Assembly (NCBI GenBank): GCA_910577925.1
Contig: CAJTOI010000037.1
Span: forward strand, 1 to 17,703
Reading direction: 5' to 3'
Source: an uncultured Roseburia sp.
GTDB lineage: Bacteria; Bacillota; Clostridia; Lachnospirales; Lachnospiraceae
Length of the DNA stretch: 17,703 bases
In this document: positions 1-6,617 of the stretch, one piece after another
How the letters are laid out: each line of letters starts with the position of its first letter
Numbering within the stretch: position 1 is the first letter of the stretch
Position numbers and translations under genes: made by a program
Notes under the pieces: generated by a model
What the model was told of the DNA's origin: nothing
What the model saw: only the letters and a program-made list of their open reading frames with translations
Databases searched by the model: none

Positions 1-1
1 C

Positions 2-103
2 CATGCCTCGCAAACCTGCATAAATACTGAATGTGTAGAGTTTTGCTCATGGCTAATTGAAAAACCAAAGGAGTTTATAAAATGTGTGGCAAAATTGAAG
101 TAA
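2..103 (+). CDS. possible 3' end of an upstream gene (partial)
   Basis: A reading frame is open from the window edge to a TAA at 101-103 and would encode about 33 residues ending in WLIEKPKEFIKCVAKLK. The composition (alternating charged and hydrophobic residues) is protein-like, and its end overlaps the ATG at 82 of the next reading frame. No family is recognised. At this length an open frame can occur by chance, so the call rests only on the plausible residue pattern. Sequence to the left of the window would decide it. Confidence 0.25.
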   Translation, partial: HASQTCINTECVEFCSWLIEKPKEFIKCVAKLK

Positions 104-134
104 CCACCGAGAAAACAGAGAGCTGATTGAGAAA

Positions 135-431
135 GTGACAAATCGGAAGATGCGGAAGGTATTGCTTATGGAAAAAGCAGATGTAAAAGCAGTTGTTGAA
201 AATAGGTTTCGTGAACTTGGAGCAAAACAATTAGAATTATATCCGACAGGTACTTGCTGGACAATGAATGGAGAATTTTTCAAAGTATCTACTTTAACAG
301 ACTTTTGGGTATTGGAGTGGACTGATAATCATTCTTATGCTTCAAATTACTGCTTTGAAGATATCGACCCAATGCCATATGATATATCTGAGCAAGAAAT
401 AATCTGGCAGGTGGATAAACTATTGCTGTAA
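135..431 (+). CDS. small hypothetical protein, probably 5'-frameshifted remnant
   Basis: This is an open frame of up to 98 residues with possible starts GTG 135, ATG 150 and ATG 168. ATG 168 has the best local ribosome site (GGAAGG at 154-159) and gives 87 residues. The protein is rich in Trp, Tyr and acidic residues (for example FWVLEWTDNHSYASNYCFED), has no membrane segment and is not a family I can name. The codons are AT-rich, unlike the genes after 651, which suggests a different origin. A separate short frame with a strong AAAGGAG site (66-72) starts at ATG 82, reads MCGKIEVTTEKTES and stops at 124-126. Removing one AG from the AGAGAG run at 117-122 joins the two frames into a continuous product of about 115 residues (through TEKTELIEKVTNRKMRKVLL). 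The gene is therefore probably a frameshifted copy, or its start is set by slippage. Function unknown. Confidence 0.55.
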   Translation: MTNRKMRKVLLMEKADVKAVVENRFRELGAKQLELYPTGTCWTMNGEFFKVSTLTDFWVLEWTDNHSYASNYCFEDIDPMPYDISEQEIIWQVDKLLL

Positions 432-449
432 ATTCCCATTTATTCATCA

Positions 450-648
450 TACCCTTAGTGGACAAGGGCATACACGCCCTGAACCATGATATTCGGGTGA
501 TTTTCTGTGTTGTCCTCAATCAGCGTACGTCCGGTACGCCTCAATCGTCCGCTTTGCAGATCACCCGAATATCTATGGTCAGGGTCAGGGATGAAAATTA
601 AAAATTGGCTCTTTTCCGACCGTGTGTCCCTTTGTCCACTGATGGTAC
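450..648. repeat. nested imperfect palindrome of about 200 bp
   Basis: There are three levels of inverted symmetry in the gap between the small ORF and the chemoreceptor gene. Outer arms around 450-468 and 628-648 share the exact complementary core AGTGGACAA (457-465) / TTGTCCACT (632-640) with further partial pairing on both sides. Inner arms 478-501 and 560-583 are 24 nt each and include a perfect 14-bp block GATATTCGGGTGAT. The centre has a hairpin GCGTAC (523-528) / GTACGC (534-539). An additional small hairpin AGGGC/GCCCT sits at 465-480. The right end lies only a few bases from the chemoreceptor stop codon. It contains no convincing gene. It may be a mobile miniature element, a structured RNA, or a bidirectional terminator for the convergent genes. 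The identity is not known to me. Confidence 0.6.
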
Positions 649-650
649 GG

Positions 651-2720
651 TTACAGCTTAAACTTTGTCATTTCCTGTTCCATTTCCGCGGAAACGGCGG
701 ATAGACTATTGATTCGCTCTGTGACATTTTGGATTCCGTTTAACTGTTCCTCTAAAGAATCTGCCGCCGATTCCGTCAGCGCGGCCGTATTTGCAGAGAT
801 ATTTCGGATTTGCTCTACGGCGTTTACTACGGCGCGGTCGCATTGGTGCATTTCCCCGATAAGCGCTTCCATATTTGTGACGGACGCTCTTGTCTTTTCT
901 GCCAGCATGAGGAAATCCGCAAAGGTTTCCTGAACATTATCGGCAGATTGTGTCTGGCTGTTTACGCCTGCGCGGACGGATTCTATATTGGCAGCCGTAT
1001 CGGAGATATCCTGACACAGATCAGCGATAATCTTTTCGATATCGGCGGTTGCCGCCGATGAATCACCTGCGAGCTTTCCGATCGAGTCCGCAACGACGGC
1101 AAAGCCTCTGCCGTGCTGTCCGGCGCGTGCCGCTTCAATAGATGCATTTAAGGCGAGCATCCTAGTCTGGGACGATATCTGATTGATTGTGCTTAAGATT
1201 CCGGAAATTTTCTGCGAATGTGCCTCAAGCGTCATAATCTTTGCGTAAGCGGCTTCCGTTCTCCTTGCGGCTTCTCCGTTCTGTCGTTTCAGCTCGGCGA
1301 CGCTTTCCATACCTCTTTCTCCGGATGCAATCGTATTTTGTGCGTCCGAAAGAAGCAGGCTGCTGTTTTCGCGCAATTGTTCGAATTTATCCCCGAGTTC
1401 TTCCTCAAGCAGGACGACCTGTCTGACATCCGCATCCTGAGTTTTTGTGCCGTCCGATATTTCCCGGACCGCGCGGCTGGCTGAGCCTACGGATGTCTCA
1501 ATTTGTTTCAGATCGTCGGAGCTTTCCAAAACTTCCCCGGTAATTACGGCTATTTTTGTCAGGATTGCGGATATTTTTCCGGTCATTTTATTCAGGCTTT
1601 TAGAGAGGCTCCCGATTTCGTTGCTGCTGTTTTCTGTGGCCTGCACGGTAAAGTCCCCGTCGGATGCATTTCGGATTAATTTTGTAATAGATACAATGGG
1701 CAGGGTCAGCCTGCGCGCCACGAAAGCGATTACCCAGATCGCGACTTCAATGGAAAACAAAGCCAACGCAGCCGCTATGGCAAAAACCCGGTATGCTGGC
1801 GCCATCGCGGCCGATTCCGTGTGGAGCGTGATGACGGACCAGGAGTCGGATTTCCCTTTAAGCGGGATTGACGCATAGCTCACAAAATAAGTTTCTCCGT
1901 CGTTTTTCATTTTGCAGCTTCCGGTATTTCCGGCCATCACGTCGGCGATAATCTTCTGGTAATCCTCGGAAATGCTGATGTGCTGTTCCTCCGTCACGAT
2001 ATTGCCGTCCGCATCAGTAATGGGCTGTCCGGCTTCATCCTTTGCGGATACCGTTTTTGTCAGAAGTTTGTAATTGTAAAGCTCCTCGATCTGCGTGCTG
2101 TCCGGGTGGGCGACCACGACGCCTTCCCCGTCAATGACAAAGGAGTATGTACCGTTTTCCGTGTCTGAAAAATTTTCGATGACAGTCTGCAGATAGCCGA
2201 GCTTTATATCGACCGCAAAAATTCCGATGAGAGCGCCGCCTTGATACATCGGGAAAAATATCGAGGCACAGGGAAGACCGGTATTTACCGAATAGTACGA
2301 CTTTGAAATAAACGCATGCTGTTCCTCCATTGTCTGTGTAAACCACCATCTTGTGGAACGGTCTGCGAGTTCGCCGGAAGAACGGCCCGTCTGCATGCCG
2401 TCCGTACCCTGAATATAGAGCAGCTCCAGGTAAGGATTGCGCCTGACACAATCTGCGAGGATCGGTGTCTGCACGTCGGTTTCCATCGTCAGAATACTGG
2501 GATTTACGGACAATTCTTCCGTGATTCCGTATGCGCCGTCTAAAAACGCGGCGATTTCGCCGGATACAAGCTGTGATTTTTCCCGGCTCCTGTCGTAGAT
2601 CTCGTTCTTGTAGGTCGTTATAAAAACCGATGCGACAATTCCTGACAGGCATACTGCCAATACGCATACAATCGCGATCATCGGCAAGAGCAGCTGTTTA
2701 AAAGTACTTGTCTTCTTCAT
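651..2720 (-). CDS. methyl-accepting chemotaxis protein (Cache-HAMP-MCP)
   Basis: This 689-residue transmembrane chemoreceptor should bind a ligand outside the cell and control the CheA/CheW kinase complex inside. Residues 9-35 form the first membrane helix. Residues about 40-305 are an extracellular double-Cache-type sensor, with the RSTRWWF and GIFAVDIKL stretches typical of such domains. Residues about 310-335 form the second helix, followed by a HAMP linker (about 335-390). The cytoplasmic signalling domain holds the highly conserved hairpin tip around residues 513-550 (ISSQTRMLALNASIEAARAG, then GRGFAVVADSIGKLA). In Cache receptors for amino acids an Asp usually follows the Tyr before TG; here it is YSVNTG, so the ligand class is unclear. 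No che or flagellar gene is adjacent. The start at 2720 directly precedes the membrane helix; a weak CAGG lies 8 nt upstream. It is transcribed away from the ABC transporter genes. Confidence 0.95.
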   Translation of the reverse strand: MKKTSTFKQLLLPMIAIVCVLAVCLSGIVASVFITTYKNEIYDRSREKSQLVSGEIAAFLDGAYGITEELSVNPSILTMETDVQTPILADCVRRNPYLELLYIQGTDGMQTGRSSGELADRSTRWWFTQTMEEQHAFISKSYYSVNTGLPCASIFFPMYQGGALIGIFAVDIKLGYLQTVIENFSDTENGTYSFVIDGEGVVVAHPDSTQIEELYNYKLLTKTVSAKDEAGQPITDADGNIVTEEQHISISEDYQKIIADVMAGNTGSCKMKNDGETYFVSYASIPLKGKSDSWSVITLHTESAAMAPAYRVFAIAAALALFSIEVAIWVIAFVARRLTLPIVSITKLIRNASDGDFTVQATENSSNEIGSLSKSLNKMTGKISAILTKIAVITGEVLESSDDLKQIETSVGSASRAVREISDGTKTQDADVRQVVLLEEELGDKFEQLRENSSLLLSDAQNTIASGERGMESVAELKRQNGEAARRTEAAYAKIMTLEAHSQKISGILSTINQISSQTRMLALNASIEAARAGQHGRGFAVVADSIGKLAGDSSAATADIEKIIADLCQDISDTAANIESVRAGVNSQTQSADNVQETFADFLMLAEKTRASVTNMEALIGEMHQCDRAVVNAVEQIRNISANTAALTESAADSLEEQLNGIQNVTERINSLSAVSAEMEQEMTKFKL

Positions 2721-2752
2721 TTGTATACCTGTGCCTTTCTTTATTGTATTTT

Positions 2753-2777
2753 ATTATATAATTTCCGCGTGGAAATT
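2753..2777 (-). promoter_or_regulatory. putative chemoreceptor promoter -10 with overlapping 18-bp palindrome
   Basis: Read on the minus strand, TATAAT occupies 2758-2753, about 33 nt before the start codon. Immediately upstream of it lies a perfect inverted repeat, AATTTCC-GCGT-GGAAATT (2760-2777), sitting in the -13 to -30 interval where a bound repressor would block RNA polymerase. I see no good -35 hexamer and no sigma-28 type (CCGATA) element. The -10 is an exact match but AT-rich DNA makes chance matches possible. Confidence 0.4.
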
Positions 2778-2938
2778 CCATTGTTAATTTTGCCGTTTGG
2801 CATGTTATTTTTGTGGGGCAATCGATTTCTTTGCCGTGTATTCAGAAAATTTGTGGGTTTTCATTTCAGGAAGATGATTAGATAACGAAGCGGCTTTCGG
2901 CGAAGTTTCTTTTCTTAAGGATTTGTTAATATCTGTTC

Positions 2939-2947
2939 TGTTATAAT
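2939..2947 (+). promoter_or_regulatory. extended -10 promoter for ABC transporter genes
   Basis: TGTTATAAT is a perfect TATAAT (2942-2947) with the TGn extension that can substitute for a weak -35 box. It lies 26 nt upstream of the ATPase start codon. A TTGTTA hexamer at 2923-2928 is only 13 nt away, too close to be a classical -35 partner. The remainder of the 253-bp gap shows no gene; there is a small TGCC/GGCA hairpin at 2791-2802. Confidence 0.5.
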
Positions 2948-2973
2948 ACCGTCAGGAAAGGACGGACAGAACT

Positions 2974-3735
2974 ATGAAACAGACAATATTGGAAGCAAGG
3001 GGCCTGTGCAAGAGCTTTGCGAACAACGGGCTTCAGAACCACGTGCTGGACCATGTGGATGTGGAAATCTATGAGGGGGACTTTACGGTGATCATGGGTT
3101 CCTCCGGTTCGGGAAAATCGACGCTGCTGTACTGCTTAAGCGGGATGGATCATGTGACTTCGGGCAGCGTGAAATACCGCGGAGCGGAGCTTACGCGCCT
3201 GCGGGAAAAGGAAATGGCGCATTACCGTCAGAGGGAGTTTGGATTTGTATTTCAGCAGGTGCATCTGGTGAGCAACCTGACGCTGTTTGAAAATGTTGCG
3301 GTGCCGGGATTTCTGAACAGAGAGAAGCGCACGGAGCAGATAAAAGCGCGTGCGCGCGATCTGCTTGCGCAGGTCAATGTCGCGGAGGCGGAGAACAGAC
3401 TGCCCGCGCAGGTGTCGGGCGGGGAGGCGCAGCGCGCAGCGATTGCGCGGGCGTTAATCGGCGAGCCGGGGCTGCTGTTCGCCGACGAGCCGACCGGAGC
3501 GCTGAATCGGAGGAATACGGAGGATGTACTTGCGCTTTTAACGGCCTTTCATGTCCGGGGACAGAGCATTCTGCTGGTGACGCACGACATCCATGTAGCG
3601 CTGCGGGCCGGCCGTATCCTCTACCTTGACGACGGGGTGATCCGCGGGGAACTGACACTGCCTCCGTATGAGGAGGATGAGGTGAAATCCAGAGAAAAGC
3701 AGGTCAGCGCATGGCTTTCCTCGATGAACTGGTAG
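2974..3735 (+). CDS. ABC transporter ATP-binding protein (MacB/BceA-like)
   Basis: This 253-residue ATPase powers the FtsX-type permease encoded directly downstream. All nucleotide-binding motifs are intact: Walker A GSSGSGKST at residues 42-50, a Q-loop in FVFQQVHL, the signature VSGGEAQR, Walker B LLFADEP followed by TGAL, and the H-loop VTHD. The FQQ-LxxxLTxxENV pattern and short length place it in the MacB/LolD/BceA group, used for lipoprotein or peptide handling, peptide-antibiotic resistance, or mechanotransmission rather than classical uptake. The extreme C-terminus (about residues 228-253) is a charged tail of a type often seen in Clostridia. AGGAAAGGA lies upstream of the ATG at 2974, at the long end of normal spacing. 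No sensor-kinase pair of the BceRS type flanks it. The substrate cannot be read from the sequence. Confidence 0.93.
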   Translation: MKQTILEARGLCKSFANNGLQNHVLDHVDVEIYEGDFTVIMGSSGSGKSTLLYCLSGMDHVTSGSVKYRGAELTRLREKEMAHYRQREFGFVFQQVHLVSNLTLFENVAVPGFLNREKRTEQIKARARDLLAQVNVAEAENRLPAQVSGGEAQRAAIARALIGEPGLLFADEPTGALNRRNTEDVLALLTAFHVRGQSILLVTHDIHVALRAGRILYLDDGVIRGELTLPPYEEDEVKSREKQVSAWLSSMNW

Positions 3736-3745
3736 GAGGTGCGGC

Positions 3746-6106
3746 ATGAGAGAAATCGTAAGCCTTGTCCGTGCGGGAATCCGGCGGGCACACAGGGAAT
3801 TTACCGGCATTGTGATTCTGACGCTGCTGCTCGGCATGATACTGTCGCTGGTACTGACAGTCAATCAAAATACGGAACTGCGCCATGTACAGGCGTTTCG
3901 GGAAACCGGGTTAAAGACGATAACCGTCGGGTTTTCGGAGGAATACTTAGCGGCGGCAGGACTTACCGCGGAACTGCTCGCAGAGCAGCTTGCACAGGTC
4001 AAGTACGTGGAGTCGGTCGAGTGCGGTGCGGCGGCATCGACCTATATCGACTGCGGAGGGCAGGAGGGTACAAACCGTGTGCTGCTCGTATCGGCAAAGC
4101 ACACAAAACTGAACTACCGGGTGGAAAACGAGGCGGGCAGACAGCCGCTTTCTGACACAGAGATAGCAGAGGGGGAAATCTATGTGCCCTACTCGTACCA
4201 ATCGCTCTGGTCCGTGGGAATCGGGGATATCGTGACGCTGCGGGGAACGGACGAGACGTTTCGCATAGCCGGATTTTTTGAGGACCCGCTGATGGGCGGT
4301 TCCATGATGGGAGTAAAGACACTGCTGATCGGCGATGCGGACATGGAGCGCCTGCGCGGGACCGTGTGGCCGGAGAACGAGGTTTTGGCATACCGCATAC
4401 TGCTGGTGGAAAAGAGCGCCGACTGTCCGTGGAGCGATGCGGTATTTGAGCGCAGATTAAATGAGGAGACCGGTTTTGAGGATTACGCGGGCATGACGCT
4501 GACGGAGAGTCAGTCGAGGAATTACATGCTGCTTATGACAAAAATATTTGCGGGAATCCTTGTGGTATTTGCGGCGATACTCTCGCTGGTAATACTGATC
4601 GTGATCGGACACAGCATCGGCAGCAGTCTCGAGACAGAATACGTGAATCTGGGCATTTTAAAAGCGCTTGGCTTTACCGGCGGAAAGCTGACGGCAGGCA
4701 TGCTTCTGCAGTATGTGATTGCCGCATCGGCCGGCGTGGCCATGGGGATTCCCATGGCGATTCCTATGGTCGGACTGGTAAATAAAATAACGCTGCCGAT
4801 GACCTGCCTTATGGCGTCAAACGAGCTTTCATGGGGACAGTGTCTGCTTTCGGGCGCGGGGATCCTTTTGTTTATCGTGTGTTATACCGCGTTAAAACTT
4901 CGGAAAATGAGAGACATTACACCGCTTCGCGCGATCTCGGAGGGCAGGGAGGACGTGTACTTTTCCAGCCGCCTGCAGACGGGGATTTTTCAGCGGGGGC
5001 TCAATCTTTGGCTGGCGCTGCGCCAGCTCGTATCCGGCGGAAGGCAGTATCTGGGCGCGGGGATTATCGCGGTGCTGCTGGTATTCTTTTTGTCGATTAC
5101 GATGGAGATAAACGGCTGGATCGGCCCCGACGGGGAGGGCCTGCAGGATATGTTCTGCTGCAACAGCCGTGATTTTGATATTTTTTATCACGACGAGACG
5201 CTGCGCCCCGAGATAGAGGCGCTGATTGAGGAGCGGGCGACAATTACGGCTTCTTACCGGAGCATACAGGGCTATATCATGTTAAACGGGAGCCAGACGA
5301 TGTCCTGCGTCAGCGAGGAGCCCGAGACTTACAACACGGTTTACGAAGGGCGGACCTGCCGCTATGACAACGAGATTATCATCAACGAATTTCTCGCGGA
5401 GGAGCTCGGGGTCGGCATCGGCGATTCCGTGGAGCTGTCGCAGGAGGGGAAGAAGGAAACGTTTCTGATCACCGGTTACTTCGAGTGGGGAAACGATACC
5501 GGAAACAATTTTGCGATGAATACAGCGGGGTATAAACGGATGACCGGAACGCTCCCGGAACAGATGTGGTACAATTACGAGGTGGAAAAGAAAGATGCTG
5601 CGGCCGCTTTGGTAAAAGAAATCGAGGAAACGTACGACGCTGCAGATGTGGAGATCAGCGACAGAAATATTTTTGACGGCATGAAGATCGTTGTGACTGC
5701 AGTGCACGGAATCGTCTGCCTGATCTATGTGATTGCAGCCGTCTTTGTGACGGTGTCGGTGTCTTTGGTCTGCGGAAAAATGTTCCGCAGAGAACAGAAA
5801 AATTATGGGATTATGAAAGCCGTCGGCTTTACCGGCACGGCGCTGCGCAGACAGTTTGCGCTGCGGTTTCTGTGCGTGTCTCTTCTTGGCTGTGTGGGAG
5901 GAGCGCTGTTAAACCTGTTTCTGGCGCAGACCTGTGCAGAAATTATGCTCGGAATGATCGGATGCACCGGAACCGGAGAGCAGTATGTCAGTACCTTCTC
6001 TGTTTTGTTTCCCTGTGTTTTCTTGTGCGCAATGTTTTATCTGGTATCGTTTGTGAATGCCGCAAAGACAAAGCGGACGGAAATCACGGTGTTGATTACA
6101 CAATAA
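3746..6106 (+). CDS. FtsX-type ABC transporter permease
   Basis: This 786-residue membrane subunit pairs with the preceding ATPase; a GGAGGT ribosome site (3735-3740) overlaps the ATPase stop codon, so the two are translationally linked. Membrane segments are visible near residues 20-40, 262-290, 320-345, 365-383, 436-455, about 650-682, about 705-728 and about 755-775. This is the doubled FtsX layout (one helix, a large outside domain, three helices, repeated). The two halves share a cytoplasmic GIxKAxGFT motif (LGILKALGFTGG near 302-313 and YGIMKAVGFTG near 690). The two outside domains (about 45-260 and 456-645) probably hold the substrate-handling function. This organisation is known for MacB/LolE/BceB-like exporters and for uncharacterised Firmicutes transporters. 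No terminator is visible after the TAA at 6104-6106. Confidence 0.9.
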   Translation: MREIVSLVRAGIRRAHREFTGIVILTLLLGMILSLVLTVNQNTELRHVQAFRETGLKTITVGFSEEYLAAAGLTAELLAEQLAQVKYVESVECGAAASTYIDCGGQEGTNRVLLVSAKHTKLNYRVENEAGRQPLSDTEIAEGEIYVPYSYQSLWSVGIGDIVTLRGTDETFRIAGFFEDPLMGGSMMGVKTLLIGDADMERLRGTVWPENEVLAYRILLVEKSADCPWSDAVFERRLNEETGFEDYAGMTLTESQSRNYMLLMTKIFAGILVVFAAILSLVILIVIGHSIGSSLETEYVNLGILKALGFTGGKLTAGMLLQYVIAASAGVAMGIPMAIPMVGLVNKITLPMTCLMASNELSWGQCLLSGAGILLFIVCYTALKLRKMRDITPLRAISEGREDVYFSSRLQTGIFQRGLNLWLALRQLVSGGRQYLGAGIIAVLLVFFLSITMEINGWIGPDGEGLQDMFCCNSRDFDIFYHDETLRPEIEALIEERATITASYRSIQGYIMLNGSQTMSCVSEEPETYNTVYEGRTCRYDNEIIINEFLAEELGVGIGDSVELSQEGKKETFLITGYFEWGNDTGNNFAMNTAGYKRMTGTLPEQMWYNYEVEKKDAAAALVKEIEETYDAADVEISDRNIFDGMKIVVTAVHGIVCLIYVIAAVFVTVSVSLVCGKMFRREQKNYGIMKAVGFTGTALRRQFALRFLCVSLLGCVGGALLNLFLAQTCAEIMLGMIGCTGTGEQYVSTFSVLFPCVFLCAMFYLVSFVNAAKTKRTEITVLITQ

Positions 6107-6115
6107 AAAAAACGG

Positions 6116-6144
6116 TTGCAATTAAAAAGGCAATGTGGTATAAA
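6116..6144 (+). promoter_or_regulatory. promoter of the T-box/aspS-gatCAB operon
   Basis: TTGCAA (6116-6121) and TATAAA (6139-6144) are separated by the ideal 17 nt, and a TGG immediately before TATAAA provides an extended -10. Transcription would begin near 6151, just before the T-box leader and 10 nt or so after the transporter operon ends. Confidence 0.75.
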
Positions 6145-6260
6145 TGATACAACATTCATTTGTCAAAACGGAAAAGCAGAGAAGGAGACTCTTATCTTCA
6201 GACGTCGACAGGAATACAGCGTCACCGACTGAGAGCGCTGTTTGGAAGAGGGGATAACGG

Positions 6261-6264
6261 GAAC
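6261..6264 (+). promoter_or_regulatory. T-box specifier GAAC: overlapping Glu (GAA) and Asn (AAC) codons
   Basis: Within the predicted specifier loop the four bases GAAC give two codons in adjacent registers. A two-codon T-box with this overlap has been described for a transamidation operon in Clostridium acetobutylicum; the downstream genes here are the same kind. The variable base of the T-box bulge is T (6413), which could pair with discriminator A or wobble with G. Assignment depends on the hand-drawn fold. Confidence 0.6.
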
Positions 6265-6437
6265 ACTCCGGAGCCGACCGGTTGAACAGGCATGCGGGCG
6301 AAGCAGCAGACACAAGCTGTGGAGGCGGTGCAGAGTAGGCCGGTACGTGGGTGCGCGTTAAGCACACAGAGTGGGAAAACGATCCGGCCGGATTGTCTTC
6401 CAAAGCGGGTGGTACCGCGGGATCAAAAGAAGATTTC

Positions 6438-6475
6438 GCCCCAGGAAAGCAGAATTGCTTTCCTGGGGCTTTTTT
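6438..6475 (+). terminator. T-box intrinsic terminator
   Basis: A perfect 14-bp stem (GCCCCAGGAAAGCA 6438-6451 with TGCTTTCCTGGGGC 6456-6469) closes on a GAAT loop and is followed by six T residues (6470-6475). It lies 18 nt after the T-box antiterminator sequence and is the OFF structure of the riboswitch. Confidence 0.95.
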
Positions 6476-6515
6476 CATGGTCAGATTCCGTCCCGCACGA
6501 AAAGAGAGGGTACAG

Positions 6516-6604
6516 GATTGAAAATTGAAAATGAAAAATTTTCAATCTCAAGTTTGTGTCTGCGCGGCATCCGCAAACTTGACAGGCACAAAAAGCTGCG
6601 CAGA
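6516..6604 (+). repeat. hairpin cluster between T-box terminator and aspS start
   Basis: Three complementary pairs are packed into 89 nt of the leader. First, GATTGAAAATT (6516-6526) with AATTTTCAATC (6537-6547), a perfect 11-bp stem. Second, TCAAGTTTG (6548-6556) with CAAACTTGA (6574-6582), a perfect 9-bp stem extendable by two more pairs. Third, TCTGCGCGGC (6559-6568) with GCTGCGCAGA (6595-6604), ten positions with one mismatch. The second and third overlap and cannot both form fully. The last arm ends just before the ribosome site of the first gene. This could be a second regulatory layer or an inserted palindromic repeat. Confidence 0.55.
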
Positions 6605-6617
6605 AATGGAGCTGAAT

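Larger units (their letters stand above)
6151..6475 (+). ncRNA. T-box riboswitch leader (tRNA-Asn and possibly tRNA-Glu)
   Basis: The hallmark T-box sequence AGCGGGTGGTACCGCGG is at 6404-6420, and a strong intrinsic terminator follows at 6438-6475. The 5' part folds as a Stem I candidate: GGAG near 6183-6186 can pair with CTCC (6266-6269) and TTATC (6191-6195) with GATAA (6253-6257). This leaves a specifier loop with CGGGAACA on its 3' side. That loop contains the Asn codon AAC at 6262-6264, followed by the expected purine A6265, and in the overlapping register the Glu codon GAA at 6261-6263. No Asp codon lies in the loop. Uncharged tRNA binding the specifier and the TGGT bulge (6410-6413) would stabilise the antiterminator and turn on the downstream tRNA-charging operon. 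The pairing scheme was worked out by eye; the T-box identity itself is secure. Confidence 0.93.

Noticed and set aside
289..519. Minus-strand 76-codon frame running through the left part of the palindrome
   Set aside because: Half of it is antisense to the small hypothetical gene and the rest is the inverted-repeat arms; no ribosome site or recognisable domain.
2923..2947. TTGTTA as a -35 box for the ABC transporter promoter
   Set aside because: The spacer to TATAAT is only 13 nt; the extended -10 explains the promoter better.
2974..6106. A BceRS-type antibiotic-sensing module
   Set aside because: The transporter resembles BceAB in general layout but no cognate sensor kinase and regulator adjoin it, and the permease has a doubled FtsX form with two large outside domains.
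6525..6617. Upstream TTG/ATG starts for the AspRS
   Set aside because: They would translate the leader hairpins into a Cys-rich extension absent from the family; ATG 6618 has the only suitable ribosome site.
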